Below, in pieces: positions 1 through 10,444 of a stretch of DNA of 11,541 nucleotides. Under the pieces are notes generated by a model. It searched no databases. It was not told where the DNA came from and worked only from the letters and a program-made list of their open reading frames with translations. The translations under genes and the position numbers were made by a program. Positions within the stretch are counted from its first letter, which is position 1, and each line of letters opens with the position of its first letter. This DNA comes from an uncultured bacterium (GTDB lineage Bacteria; Bacillota; Clostridia; Lachnospirales; Lachnospiraceae). The stretch spans positions 1-11,541 of the forward strand of contig CAJMMH010000062.1 in the NCBI GenBank assembly GCA_905214365.1. The letters are read 5' to 3'.

Positions 1-135
1 AGCCAGGTGCATAAGAGATTCCGAGAGTACATCTGTATCCTACGGACAGCCGCAGCAGATGTTGTGCGGACCGCCGGAGCAGACAATGTATACTTGCCAT
101 TTAGTATAGCGGAAAAAGGAGCGGATGGCAAGTAG
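1..135 (+). other. Possible 3' tail of an upstream gene (unidentified)
   Basis: Frame 1 is open from the first base to a TAG at 133-135, giving about 44 codons whose usage (AAG, GAG, ATC, GCC, GCA) is compatible with the neighbouring genes. I recognise no motif in the translation. Frame 2 is also open for about 100 nt, so the open frame could be chance. The stop lies inside the right arm of the 91-134 inverted repeat. It may be the end of a gene cut by the window edge, or non-coding DNA. Confidence 0.2.
91..134. repeat. Perfect 10-bp inverted repeat
   Basis: TACTTGCCAT at 91-100 is the exact reverse complement of ATGGCAAGTA at 125-134, with a 24-nt spacer. No T-run follows on either strand, so it is not a standard intrinsic terminator. 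It could form a hairpin at the end of an upstream transcript or serve as a spaced operator. A weaker inverted repeat (ACATCTG 29-35 / CAGATGT 56-62) lies just upstream. Confidence 0.5.
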
Positions 136-188
136 CGTGGGAGAGGAAAAATCGGACATTCTGTTACCGTGCTGTGATTGTGATTTTA

Positions 189-226
189 TTGAAGCTGATA
201 TGGAAACTGCTTCGCACCGGCTTCAA
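189..226. repeat. Inverted repeat in the upstream non-coding region
   Basis: TTGAAGC at 189-195 pairs with GCTTCAA at 220-226, and the stem extends two more pairs inward with one G-T wobble. No T-tract follows, so termination is not supported. The stretch 136-371 holds no credible gene. Apart from this repeat it contains the 249-261 palindrome and the 292-341 direct repeats. Confidence 0.35.
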
Positions 227-248
227 AAATTGTGACGCACATCCTGCA

Positions 249-261
249 GAAAGCCGCTTTC
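249..261. promoter_or_regulatory. Odd-centred palindrome GAAAGC-C-GCTTTC
   Basis: GAAAGC (249-254) and GCTTTC (256-261) are perfect inverted repeats around a single C. The arms resemble those of CcpA catabolite-responsive elements, but a cre site has a two-base CG centre and 14-bp symmetry. The extra base makes a true cre unlikely. The site lies about 110 bp upstream of the -35 box, a plausible place for a regulator. A function is a guess. Confidence 0.25.
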
Positions 262-291
262 AAACACACGCTAGTGACATAAGGCATCAAA

Positions 292-341
292 TTCAATAAA
301 GATATGTAAAAAATCAGCTTCAATAAAAATATGTAAAAAAT
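292..341. repeat. Tandem A/T-rich 23-bp direct repeat, 27-bp period
   Basis: The 23-bp unit at 292-314 (TTCAATAAAGATATGTAAAA plus AAT) recurs at 319-341 with a single G-to-A difference, separated by CAGC. A short partial third match (TTCAACAAAG) lies at 360-369, next to the -35 box. The repeats sit about 30-80 bp upstream of the promoter, where paired activator sites or an extended UP-like element would be expected. The high A/T content means part of the similarity may be compositional. Confidence 0.6.
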
Positions 342-371
342 AAAGACAATATAGAAAAATTCAACAAAGTC

Positions 372-400
372 TTGACACGAAAACAATCACAATGTATAAT
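372..400 (+). promoter_or_regulatory. Consensus sigma-A promoter of the sugar-uptake locus
   Basis: The -35 box TTGACA (372-377) and the -10 box TATAAT (395-400) both match consensus exactly and are separated by the optimal 17 nt. Upstream DNA is A/T-rich. Transcription should start near 407, giving a leader of about 118 nt before the ATG at 525. A promoter this strong usually needs repression; the candidate operator at 472-483 lies in the leader. Confidence 0.88.
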
Positions 401-471
401 TAAGAACATATTGAGCAGCTTATCACTGAATATTTTGAATAAAAACATATAATTGATATTGGCATTTTTAT

Positions 472-483
472 CGAAACGGTTCG
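472..483. promoter_or_regulatory. Candidate LacI-family operator in the 5' leader
   Basis: CGAAACGGTTCG is a near-palindrome with a central CG (477-478); four of the five arm positions are complementary. This is the typical shape of LacI/GalR-family operators. It lies about 65-76 nt downstream of the predicted start, so a bound repressor could act as a roadblock. No regulator gene is in the window to support the assignment. Confidence 0.45.
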
Positions 484-524
484 GAGAGAAGCTGTGAAAA
501 AGAAAAATAGGGAGGAAAATTTCT

Positions 525-1925
525 ATGAAGAAAAAGTATTTTGCACTTGGTCTGGCTGCAGCGATGAGCGTGACCGCTGTTATGCCGGCATTTGCGGAAG
601 AAACCACCTCTGCTCCGGCTGAGTCCGATGCAGTAGAGTCTTGGAACAATGTCAACGATCCGGATTATGAGTGGCCGGATTATTCCGGCGAGACCATCAG
701 CTTTATGTGGTGGGGCTCCGATACCCGTCATCAGAAGACCATCGAGGTTATCGAGATGTACGAAGAGCTGACCGGACTGAGTATTGAGTATGAGAACTAC
801 GATGGTTCCGGTTACTGGACCAGCTTCCAGGCAAAGATGGCCGGCGATGATCTGCCGGATGTATTCCAGATGGGCAACAACTGGGCTACATATTACGACA
901 CCATCTATCCGCTGAACGATTACATTGAAGACGGTACCATTGATACCAGCGCAATCAGCGATACGATGCTTTCTGTAACCATGAATCAGGAAAATGGCGA
1001 CATCACCGGTATCTCCAATGGTACTAATGCCCGCTGCTTCGCTTACAACCCGGCTATCTTCGATGAGGCTGGTGTTGAGTATCCGACTGAGAACTGGACA
1101 TGGGATGATTTTGCAGCCGCATGCCGCAAGATTCACGAAGTAACCGGAAATCCGGCAATCTCCACTCTGGAGTACAACAGCCTGGTATTCAGCGCAGTTA
1201 CCCAGTGGCAGGAGGGTTACAACTTCTATAACATGGAAGGTACTGATTTTGCTTTCAATGGCGATACCGAGCCGATCGCTTACATCATCGACCTGTTAGT
1301 AGAGCTGATGAAGGAAGGCTGCATCGCTGACTATGGCGTACAGAACGAAATCGGAACCAACATCGAGGCTGACTGGATTGCATATGGCGACACCGCAATG
1401 GTTATGCTGTCCTCCAACCAGTTCCAGGCACTGAGCAATGTTGCAGCTGAGAGCGATATCGAGCTTGAGCTTTGCACCATCCCGAGAGTACATGCTGACG
1501 GACAGTCCGGTATGGCAGTTCGTTCTTCTCAGGAGCTTTGCATCTACTCCAAGTCTGAGAAGAAGGATATCGCAGCAAACTTTATCAACTTCTTTGAGAA
1601 CAGCATCGAAGCAAACAAGATCCTGAACTGCGAGCGCGGCGTTTCTGTTAACAGTGACGTTCTGGCAGCACTGAAGGAAGACGAAGAGCTGACTGATGCT
1701 ACCACTGCTAAGGTTTATGACATGATTGACCTGCTTGGTTCTATGAAAGATACCGCAAACTCCAGCCCGGCTGAGCCGACCGCTAACGAGGAGATTTGCG
1801 ATGTTCTGAAGAAGGACTATATCCAGGGCTACTATGAAGGAAACTTCGCAACTGCGCAGGAAGCTGCAGATGCTTTCTGGGAAGCAGCACAGGAGATCTG
1901 GAAGAAGTTTGAAACTGCTGAGTAA
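525..1925 (+). CDS. Carbohydrate ABC transporter solute-binding protein (CUT1, family 1/8 type)
   Basis: This 466-residue protein is the extracytoplasmic receptor of a CUT1 sugar importer and captures an oligosaccharide for the two permeases downstream. The N-terminus is a Sec signal peptide: KKK, a hydrophobic stretch (residues 5-21) and an AFA|EE signal peptidase I site after residue 24. The mature part has the usual binding-protein layout, including a WWG segment near the start, a DLPDVF segment and a late C-terminal helical region, and its length is normal for UgpB/MalE-like proteins (about 400-460). The start is set by GGAGG at 511-515, 9 nt before the ATG. Unusually for a Gram-positive binding protein there is no lipobox cysteine, so surface anchoring is unclear. 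A strong terminator follows directly, which should give more of this protein than of the permeases. The ligand cannot be read from the sequence; the neighbouring GH2 enzyme suggests a beta-galactoside-containing oligosaccharide. Confidence 0.95.
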   Translation: MKKKYFALGLAAAMSVTAVMPAFAEETTSAPAESDAVESWNNVNDPDYEWPDYSGETISFMWWGSDTRHQKTIEVIEMYEELTGLSIEYENYDGSGYWTSFQAKMAGDDLPDVFQMGNNWATYYDTIYPLNDYIEDGTIDTSAISDTMLSVTMNQENGDITGISNGTNARCFAYNPAIFDEAGVEYPTENWTWDDFAAACRKIHEVTGNPAISTLEYNSLVFSAVTQWQEGYNFYNMEGTDFAFNGDTEPIAYIIDLLVELMKEGCIADYGVQNEIGTNIEADWIAYGDTAMVMLSSNQFQALSNVAAESDIELELCTIPRVHADGQSGMAVRSSQELCIYSKSEKKDIAANFINFFENSIEANKILNCERGVSVNSDVLAALKEDEELTDATTAKVYDMIDLLGSMKDTANSSPAEPTANEEICDVLKKDYIQGYYEGNFATAQEAADAFWEAAQEIWKKFETAE

Positions 1926-1945
1926 GCAAACGTAAGATGATCCCC

Positions 1946-1980
1946 GCGCCCTGAAGGGTGACCTTCAGGGCGCATTTTTT
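1946..1980 (+). terminator. Strong intrinsic terminator between binding protein and permeases
   Basis: GCGCCCTGAAGG (1946-1957) and CCTTCAGGGCGC (1962-1973) form a perfect 12-bp stem with a GTGA tetraloop, followed by ATTTTTT. It sits 20 nt after the binding-protein stop. No promoter is evident before the permease gene at 2002, so it most likely works as a partial terminator or 3' stabilising hairpin that keeps binding-protein mRNA in excess. Confidence 0.93.
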
Positions 1981-2001
1981 GGAAGGAGAACAGGACAGTA
2001 T

Positions 2002-2910
2002 ATGAAACAGAAAAAAAAGAATTCTTTCCGCGCCTTTCTCAATAACGACAACACGGTTGGATATGTGTTTGCAGCGCCGTTTATCATCGGCTTCTGCTTC
2101 CTTACCCTGATCCCGATGGCACTTTCTCTTTATTATTCTTTCTGCGATTACAAGATCGGCGGAAGTGCTGTCTGGGTTGGATTTGAGAATTTTACAAATC
2201 TGTTTAAAGACGCAACCTTTGGAAATTCAATTCTTGTAACTCTTCAGTATGTAATTATCGGAGTACCGTTAAAGCTGATCTTTGCGCTGCTGATTGCGAT
2301 GCTTCTGACAAAACCGACTAAGCTTCAGGGCGTGTATCGTGCAATTTACTACATTCCGTCCCTGATCGGCGGTTCTGTAGCAGTTGCTCTTGTATGGAAG
2401 CAGCTGTTTGGAAGCCGCGGCCCGATCGTCAGCATGATTCAGGCGATGGGAGCGGATGGATTTAACTTCTTCGGAAGCAAGACCTGGGCATTTATGCCGT
2501 TGGTACTTTGCAATGCATGGCAGTTTGGTTCTTCCATGCTGATCTTTGCATCTGGTCTGAAGCAGATCCCGGTTGACTATTATGAGGCTGCTGAGATCGA
2601 CGGAGCCGGTGCAATGAAACGTTTCTTCAAGATTACGCTTCCGTGCCTGTCTCCGATTATCCTGTTCAACCTGCTGATGCAGCTGATTTCCGGTTTCATG
2701 ACCTTCACCCAGGCACAGATTATTACCCAGGGCGGACCGAACCATGCGACCGAGTATGTATCTTTGTTTATCTTTACGCAGGGCTTCCAGTACCAGCACA
2801 TGGGCTATGCGTGCGCGGCTTCCTGGCTGATTCTGATTCTGATGGCTGTTGTTACCGGTATAATCTTCAAGACGTCCAAGACCTGGGTGTTCTATGAAGC
2901 AGATGAGTAA
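2002..2910 (+). CDS. Sugar ABC transporter permease, MalF/UgpA type
   Basis: This 302-residue inner-membrane protein is one half of the transmembrane channel of the CUT1 importer. It has a short basic cytoplasmic N-terminus and about six hydrophobic segments, the first near residues 18-47. The ATPase-docking loop is clear: EAAEIDGAGA begins at residue 195 and runs into the RFFKITLP segment. This is the EAA motif that contacts the nucleotide-binding subunit. AAGGAG at 1983-1988 is the likely ribosome binding site, 13 nt before the ATG, a rather long spacing; AGGA at 1992-1995 is closer. The gene follows the terminator by 21 nt and is 16 nt from the next permease, so the two are co-transcribed. 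No ATPase gene is nearby; a shared MsmK/MsmX-type ATPase encoded elsewhere is the usual arrangement for this class in Firmicutes. Confidence 0.95.
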   Translation: MKQKKKNSFRAFLNNDNTVGYVFAAPFIIGFCFLTLIPMALSLYYSFCDYKIGGSAVWVGFENFTNLFKDATFGNSILVTLQYVIIGVPLKLIFALLIAMLLTKPTKLQGVYRAIYYIPSLIGGSVAVALVWKQLFGSRGPIVSMIQAMGADGFNFFGSKTWAFMPLVLCNAWQFGSSMLIFASGLKQIPVDYYEAAEIDGAGAMKRFFKITLPCLSPIILFNLLMQLISGFMTFTQAQIITQGGPNHATEYVSLFIFTQGFQYQHMGYACAASWLILILMAVVTGIIFKTSKTWVFYEADE

Positions 2911-2926
2911 GGAGGCGGCCGTTTAA

Positions 2927-3766
2927 ATGAGAAACAGAAGAATTATCAAAACTGCTATTTACCATGTTTTTGTTATTGCTTTCGGTCTGCTGATGATTTA
3001 TCCGGTACTCTGGATGATCCTGAGTTCTTTTAAGATGAAGAGCGAGATCCTTGGCAACAACGCATCGTTCCTCCCGACCAAGTGGATCTGGGAGAATTAT
3101 CCGAACGGCTGGAAGGGCAACGGAAAGTACACGTTCGGAACCTATTTCAAAAACTCCATTATTATTTCTGTTCTTGCAACGATTGGAACGGTCATCAGCT
3201 CTGCGATGGTATCCTATGCGCTTGCCCGTGTAAAGTTTAAGGGAAGAAAGTTCTGGTTTACCTGCATGATTATGACCATGCTTCTGCCTGGTCAGGTACT
3301 GATGATTCCTCAGTACATTATCTGGAACAATCTGAGCGCAGTCGGAACTTTCGTTCCGCTGATTCTTCCGAAGTTCCTTGGTGCTCCGTTCTTCATCTAT
3401 ATGATGATGCAGTTCATTAAGGGTCTGCCGAAGGAGCTGGATGAGGCTGCCGAGATCGACGGCTGCAACCGTTATCAGATCTTTTCCAGGATCATCCTTC
3501 CGCTGCTTGGACCATCAATTATTACAACGATTGTTATCCAGTTCTACTGGACCTGGGACGACTATATGGGACCGCTTCTGTATCTGACAAAGCCGGCTCT
3601 GTATACCGTATCCTACGCAATCAAGAGCTTTGCCGATGTACAGGGTACAAACTTCGGACCGATGTTCGCAATGTCAACCCTGTCCCTGATCCCGGTATTT
3701 ACTCTGTTCCTGTTCTTCAACCGTTACCTGATGGACGGTGTTACGGCAGGAAGCGTTAAGGGCTGA
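2927..3766 (+). CDS. Sugar ABC transporter permease, MalG/UgpE type
   Basis: This 279-residue protein is the second membrane subunit of the importer. It has about six hydrophobic segments, starting with one near residues 10-35. The EAA docking loop EAAEIDG is at residues 173-179, followed by a RIILPLLGP segment. The length is typical of the MalG-like partner (about 275-300). The ribosome binding site GGAGG (2911-2915) directly follows the stop codon of the previous gene, 11 nt before the ATG. The tight spacing supports equal expression of the two permeases. An intrinsic terminator begins 19 nt after the stop, closing the transporter part of the locus. Confidence 0.95.
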   Translation: MRNRRIIKTAIYHVFVIAFGLLMIYPVLWMILSSFKMKSEILGNNASFLPTKWIWENYPNGWKGNGKYTFGTYFKNSIIISVLATIGTVISSAMVSYALARVKFKGRKFWFTCMIMTMLLPGQVLMIPQYIIWNNLSAVGTFVPLILPKFLGAPFFIYMMMQFIKGLPKELDEAAEIDGCNRYQIFSRIILPLLGPSIITTIVIQFYWTWDDYMGPLLYLTKPALYTVSYAIKSFADVQGTNFGPMFAMSTLSLIPVFTLFLFFNRYLMDGVTAGSVKG

Positions 3767-3785
3767 TCCGGCTTCATCAGATTTT

Positions 3786-3821
3786 TCAGGGACTGGCCGT
3801 GGCCAGTCCCTGATTTTGTTT
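3786..3821 (+). terminator. Intrinsic terminator after the transporter genes
   Basis: TCAGGGACTGGCC (3786-3798) and GGCCAGTCCCTGA (3801-3813) are perfectly complementary over 13 bp, with a tight GT centre, so the innermost pairs must open to make a loop. TTTTGTTT follows. It separates the importer genes from the glycosidase gene at 3976. Confidence 0.9.
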
Positions 3822-3958
3822 CATAGGATGAAAACGTCTTCGGGCAGATTCACAGATCAGTGCTGCGCCGGGGCGAAGAAAGCCGCAGGGGATTCCAGCG
3901 GCAAGGATGTACTCCCGTAAATTCAGGGACAAAAAGATTCCGAGAGCACATAAAAAAG
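3822..3958 (+). other. Intergenic leader of the GH-L-like gene
   Basis: I see no convincing promoter here. A small inverted repeat (TTTCAT 3819-3824 / ATGAAA 3828-3833) overlaps the terminator tail, and a hairpin is possible at 3882-3886 (GCCGC) with 3898-3902 (GCGGC). TCAGGGAC of the terminator's left arm recurs at 3923-3930. The frame of the downstream gene is open from an ATG at 3907, but that ATG has only a weak AAGG immediately before it. Confidence 0.35.
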
Positions 3959-3965
3959 TAAAGGA
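3959..3965 (+). promoter_or_regulatory. Ribosome binding site that sets a GTG start
   Basis: AAAGGAG lies 10 nt upstream of the GTG at 3976. The upstream in-frame ATG at 3907 lacks a comparable site at a normal distance, and the 23 extra residues it would add are lysine/arginine-rich and unlike the rest of the protein. The GTG is therefore the preferred start. Confidence 0.8.
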
Positions 3966-3975
3966 GAAAATAAAC

Positions 3976-6084
3976 GTGAGCATTAACAGAGAACGTCTGG
4001 TCCGTCGTCACAATCCGGTATTACTGGCAGCCGATACCACGTCACCGCTGTCTGTCGGCAATGGAGAGCTTGGTTTTACAGCAGATGTGACAGGAATGCA
4101 GACCTTATATGCTGAGTATGAGGAAGCAAAGATGCCGCTGTGTACCCAGTCTCAGTGGGGCTGGCATACCGCTCCGGTGAGTAAAGAGCGCTATGCGTAT
4201 ACGCAGGCGGATCTGGTAGAAACGGAGTATGATTTCTGCGGCCGTAAAGTAACGTATCCGGTAAAGCGCGCGCCGGGTAACGAGGATGTTTATAACTGGC
4301 TGCGTGAGAATCCGCACCGCCTGAATCTGGGCAGGATCGGTCTGCTGCTTGACGGCAGAGAGATCCGTGAGGATGAGCTGTCAGACATCCGCCAGGAGCT
4401 GGATCTGTACCGCGGTATTCTGATCAGCGAGTTTACGTTAGCATCGGTACGCTGCCATGTTGAGACTGCCTGCGACCCGAAGCTGGATCTTTTAGGCTTT
4501 ACTGTATCCGCGCCTGGGCTTGCGGGTCGTCTGAGTGTCCTTCTTGCGTTCCCGTACGGCAGCCAGGGGATTTCTGCTTCCGATTTCAGCAATCCGGATG
4601 CGCATGAAACGATAGTAACGAAGGAAGAAAAGCCGGCAGAAACCGGCAGTGCCTATCTGTTTGCCCGTACGCTGGATCGTGATCATTATATTTGTCGCGC
4701 GGCTGGTCCGGAGAAAATGACAGTATCGGCGTACTGTGAGCAGGGGAAGGAAAAGAAGCACTGGTACAGCCTTGGATTTGGTGCGGTCGAAGCATTTTCC
4801 TTTACCGTTGGATTTGCTCCGGACGCATCGAAGGATGCGGTTACCGTGCAGAAGAACGCAGAGGAAGTACTTGCGGCAAGCACAGCCGGATGGCTGGATT
4901 TCTGGACGAGAACGGGCGTGATTGAGCTGTACGGGAGCAAGGATCCGCGCGCCAATGAGTTAGAGCGCCGGATTGTCCTTTCCCAGTATCTGATGGCAAT
5001 CAACAGCAGCGGTTCTGTTCCGCCGCAGGAGACCGGACTGACCTGCAACAGCTGGTATGGAAAGTTCCATCTGGAAATGTATTTCTGGCATGAGGGGTAT
5101 CTGCCGCTGTGGGGCCGCACGGATCAGTTAGAGCGCAGCCTTCCGTGGTTTGAAGAGCATCTGCCGGAGGCAAAGGCCAATGCGGCAAAGAACGGTTATG
5201 CCGGAGCACGCTGGCCGAAGATGGTCGGTCTGTCCGGAATTGACTGCCCGTCCCCGATTGCTCCGCTTTTAGTATGGCAGCAGCCGCATTTGATCTACAT
5301 GCTTCATTTGGGTTGGCTTGATACGAAGAATCCGGAGTTTATGCGCCGCTACTATCCGTTGGTCAAGGAGTCTGCGGACTTCATGGCTGATTTTGCCGTA
5401 AAGAATGAAAACGGAGAGTATGAGCTGGTTGCTCCGCTGATTCCGGTACAGGAGTGCCACCCGGCACTGGAAACAAGAAATCCGGTATTTGAGGTTGAAT
5501 ATTGGGTATTTGGCTTAAAGATTGCGATCGAGTGGGCAAAGCAGCTTGGCGAGCCGGTTCCGGAAGCCTGGAAGGAAGTCAGCGAGCATATGATCGCGTC
5601 TCCGATCGGCGAGGATGGCTGCTACCGCGCGCATAGCAACTGCACGGAAACCTACGGAAAGTACGCGAAGGATCATCCGTCCTTCTTAATGGCGTATGGC
5701 GTGATCGATACCGGCCGTATGGATGCCTGCGCAATGGAGCGTTCCTTAGAGCGCAGTCTGACCGTATGGAATGAAGCGTCTCTGTGGGGCTGGGATTTCG
5801 CTGTTATGGCAATGACCGCGGTAAAGCTTGGCCGTCCGGATTTCGCAATTGAACTGATCCTGAAAGATACGCTGAAAAATGTTTATGTGGCAAGCGGAAA
5901 CAATCGTCAGGTGTCGCGTGACGATCTGCCGCTGTATCTGCCGGGAAACGGTTCCCTTCTGCTGGCTGCCGCAATGATGACGGCGGGCTACGAGGGCTGC
6001 ACCTGCGAGTGTCCGGGATTCCCGAAGGATGGAAACTGGACTGTTGCCTACGAAGGAATCCACCCGCTGCCGATGATCCGCTGA
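3976..6084 (+). CDS. Cytoplasmic clan GH-L-like (alpha/alpha)6 glycoside hydrolase, family not assigned
   Basis: This 702-residue protein (GTG start) has the look of a six-hairpin glycosidase. The N-terminal beta-rich part holds VGNGELGFTADVTGMQT (27-43) and CTQSQWGWHT (56-65). The catalytic-barrel part holds NSWYGKFHLEMYFWHEGY (358-375), GARWPKM (410-416), VWQQPH (433-438), VQECH (491-495) with the downstream NPVFEVEYW (502-510), NEASLWGWDF (599-608) and YLPGNG near 654-659. The VGNG and W-x-GK-F-H/W segments recall GH65, GH95 and related clan members. E493 is my best guess for the general acid, by position relative to the barrel motifs; E600 and E367 are other candidates. There is no signal peptide, so it should act on imported sugar. 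Its place between a CUT1 importer and a beta-galactosidase argues for oligosaccharide breakdown. I cannot say which bond it cleaves, nor exclude phosphorolysis. Fold-level call is fairly firm; the family is open. Confidence 0.72.
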   Translation: MSINRERLVRRHNPVLLAADTTSPLSVGNGELGFTADVTGMQTLYAEYEEAKMPLCTQSQWGWHTAPVSKERYAYTQADLVETEYDFCGRKVTYPVKRAPGNEDVYNWLRENPHRLNLGRIGLLLDGREIREDELSDIRQELDLYRGILISEFTLASVRCHVETACDPKLDLLGFTVSAPGLAGRLSVLLAFPYGSQGISASDFSNPDAHETIVTKEEKPAETGSAYLFARTLDRDHYICRAAGPEKMTVSAYCEQGKEKKHWYSLGFGAVEAFSFTVGFAPDASKDAVTVQKNAEEVLAASTAGWLDFWTRTGVIELYGSKDPRANELERRIVLSQYLMAINSSGSVPPQETGLTCNSWYGKFHLEMYFWHEGYLPLWGRTDQLERSLPWFEEHLPEAKANAAKNGYAGARWPKMVGLSGIDCPSPIAPLLVWQQPHLIYMLHLGWLDTKNPEFMRRYYPLVKESADFMADFAVKNENGEYELVAPLIPVQECHPALETRNPVFEVEYWVFGLKIAIEWAKQLGEPVPEAWKEVSEHMIASPIGEDGCYRAHSNCTETYGKYAKDHPSFLMAYGVIDTGRMDACAMERSLERSLTVWNEASLWGWDFAVMAMTAVKLGRPDFAIELILKDTLKNVYVASGNNRQVSRDDLPLYLPGNGSLLLAAAMMTAGYEGCTCECPGFPKDGNWTVAYEGIHPLPMIR

Positions 6085-6205
6085 TCAGACAGACGACGGC
6101 GAACATGTGGAAGTTTGACCGATAGGCTAGAGGATTGAGCGGTTATCAGTTTATATGTAACGTATCGGCAAAATCGAAAAAAGTTTCTATTGAAAAAAAG
6201 AAGAG

Positions 6206-6248
6206 AAGGAAGTAAACTGAAGCTACATGACGGTTTACTTCCTTTTTT
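6206..6248 (+). terminator. Intrinsic terminator between the two glycosidase genes
   Basis: AAGGAAGTAAACTG (6206-6219) pairs with CGGTTTACTTCCTT (6231-6244) over 14 bp with one T-G wobble. The loop is 11 nt, and six T residues run from 6243 to 6248. The intergenic stretch 6085-6332 holds no other clear element: I looked for a promoter and found no pair of boxes with acceptable spacing. GTCCG (6274-6278) and CGGAC (6295-6299) could form a weak hairpin after the terminator. Confidence 0.88.
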
Positions 6249-6311
6249 CATTGGAAGCTGTGACAGCGGTTGTGTCCGAAATGAAAGAAGGAAGCGGACT
6301 TCAAGAGTTGA

Positions 6312-10176
<3,865 letters not shown>

Positions 10177-10182
10177 TGAATG

Positions 10183-10231
10183 AAATTCTGGATATACAGA
10201 GAAAAAATGATCTGTATATCTGGAATTTTTT
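10183..10231 (+). terminator. Intrinsic terminator ending the sugar locus
   Basis: The arms at 10183-10200 and 10211-10228 form an 18-bp stem containing two adjacent G-T wobbles, with a 10-nt A-rich loop and a T-run at 10226-10231. It starts 6 nt after the HAD stop codon and cleanly separates the sugar genes from the carA region. Confidence 0.85.
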
Positions 10232-10276
10232 AAATATTCTGACAACAAAGGAAATTGGTTAATTATACGCAGTAAA

Positions 10277-10316
10277 AGGAAATGATTGCATTCTATATCA
10301 CAAATTTTTATTTCCT
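10277..10316. repeat. Inverted repeat upstream of the carA promoter
   Basis: AGGAAAT (10277-10283) and ATTTCCT (10310-10316) are perfect inverted repeats, extendable by two pairs including one wobble, with a loop of about 22 nt. It lies just upstream of the -35 box at 10329. It could be a regulator site or part of a longer leader RNA if transcription begins upstream. Confidence 0.3.
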
Positions 10317-10328
10317 GAAATTTGGGAC

Positions 10329-10357
10329 TTGCCAAAAGAATCTATCCATGTTAAAAT
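10329..10357 (+). promoter_or_regulatory. Extended -10 promoter upstream of carA
   Basis: TTGCCA (10329-10334) and TAAAAT (10352-10357) are separated by 17 nt, and TGT directly before the -10 box gives an extended -10 element. The predicted transcript start is near 10364. This leaves a leader of about 220 nt before the carA ATG, interrupted by the terminator at 10419-10444. Confidence 0.65.
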
Positions 10358-10379
10358 CGTTAAAACAAGACAAGGCAGT

Positions 10380-10444
10380 TGGTACCGCCGGGATGATTGA
10401 TATTGGAAGTTTAAGGACGGTGCACGTATGTGCGCCTTTTTTTT
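10380..10444 (+). promoter_or_regulatory. Putative attenuator of carA: T-box-like core, competing helix and terminator
   Basis: GGTGCAC (10419-10425) and GTGCGCC (10430-10436) form a 7-bp stem with one wobble and a 4-nt loop, followed by eight T residues (10437-10444): an intrinsic terminator in the leader. Upstream, GTACCG (10382-10387) can pair with CGGTGC (10418-10423), which overlaps the terminator's left arm, so the two helices exclude each other. TGGTACCGC (10380-10388) matches the core of the T-box consensus, but the flanking bases do not fit well and I see no Stem I or specifier loop. The terminator is well supported; the attenuator reading is plausible; a T-box identity is weak. Confidence 0.55.

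Noticed and set aside
249..261. Interpretation of GAAAGCCGCTTTC as a CcpA cre site
   Set aside because: A cre site needs a two-base CG centre; the extra central base shifts the half-sites. It is kept only as an unassigned palindrome.
3935..3951. 17-nt segment nearly identical (16 of 17) to positions 16-32
   Set aside because: One such match is not surprising by chance in a window this size, the flanks do not align, and neither copy sits in a comparable context.
3907..3975. Upstream ATG start for the GH-L-like gene
   Set aside because: The only Shine-Dalgarno-like bases (AAGG) abut the ATG, whereas AAAGGAG is correctly placed before the in-frame GTG at 3976. The extra 23 residues are basic and low in complexity.
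6135..6163. TTGAGC followed by TATGTAAC as a promoter for the beta-galactosidase gene
   Set aside because: No acceptable -10 box falls 16-18 nt after TTGAGC, and any transcript from it would meet the terminator at 6206-6248.
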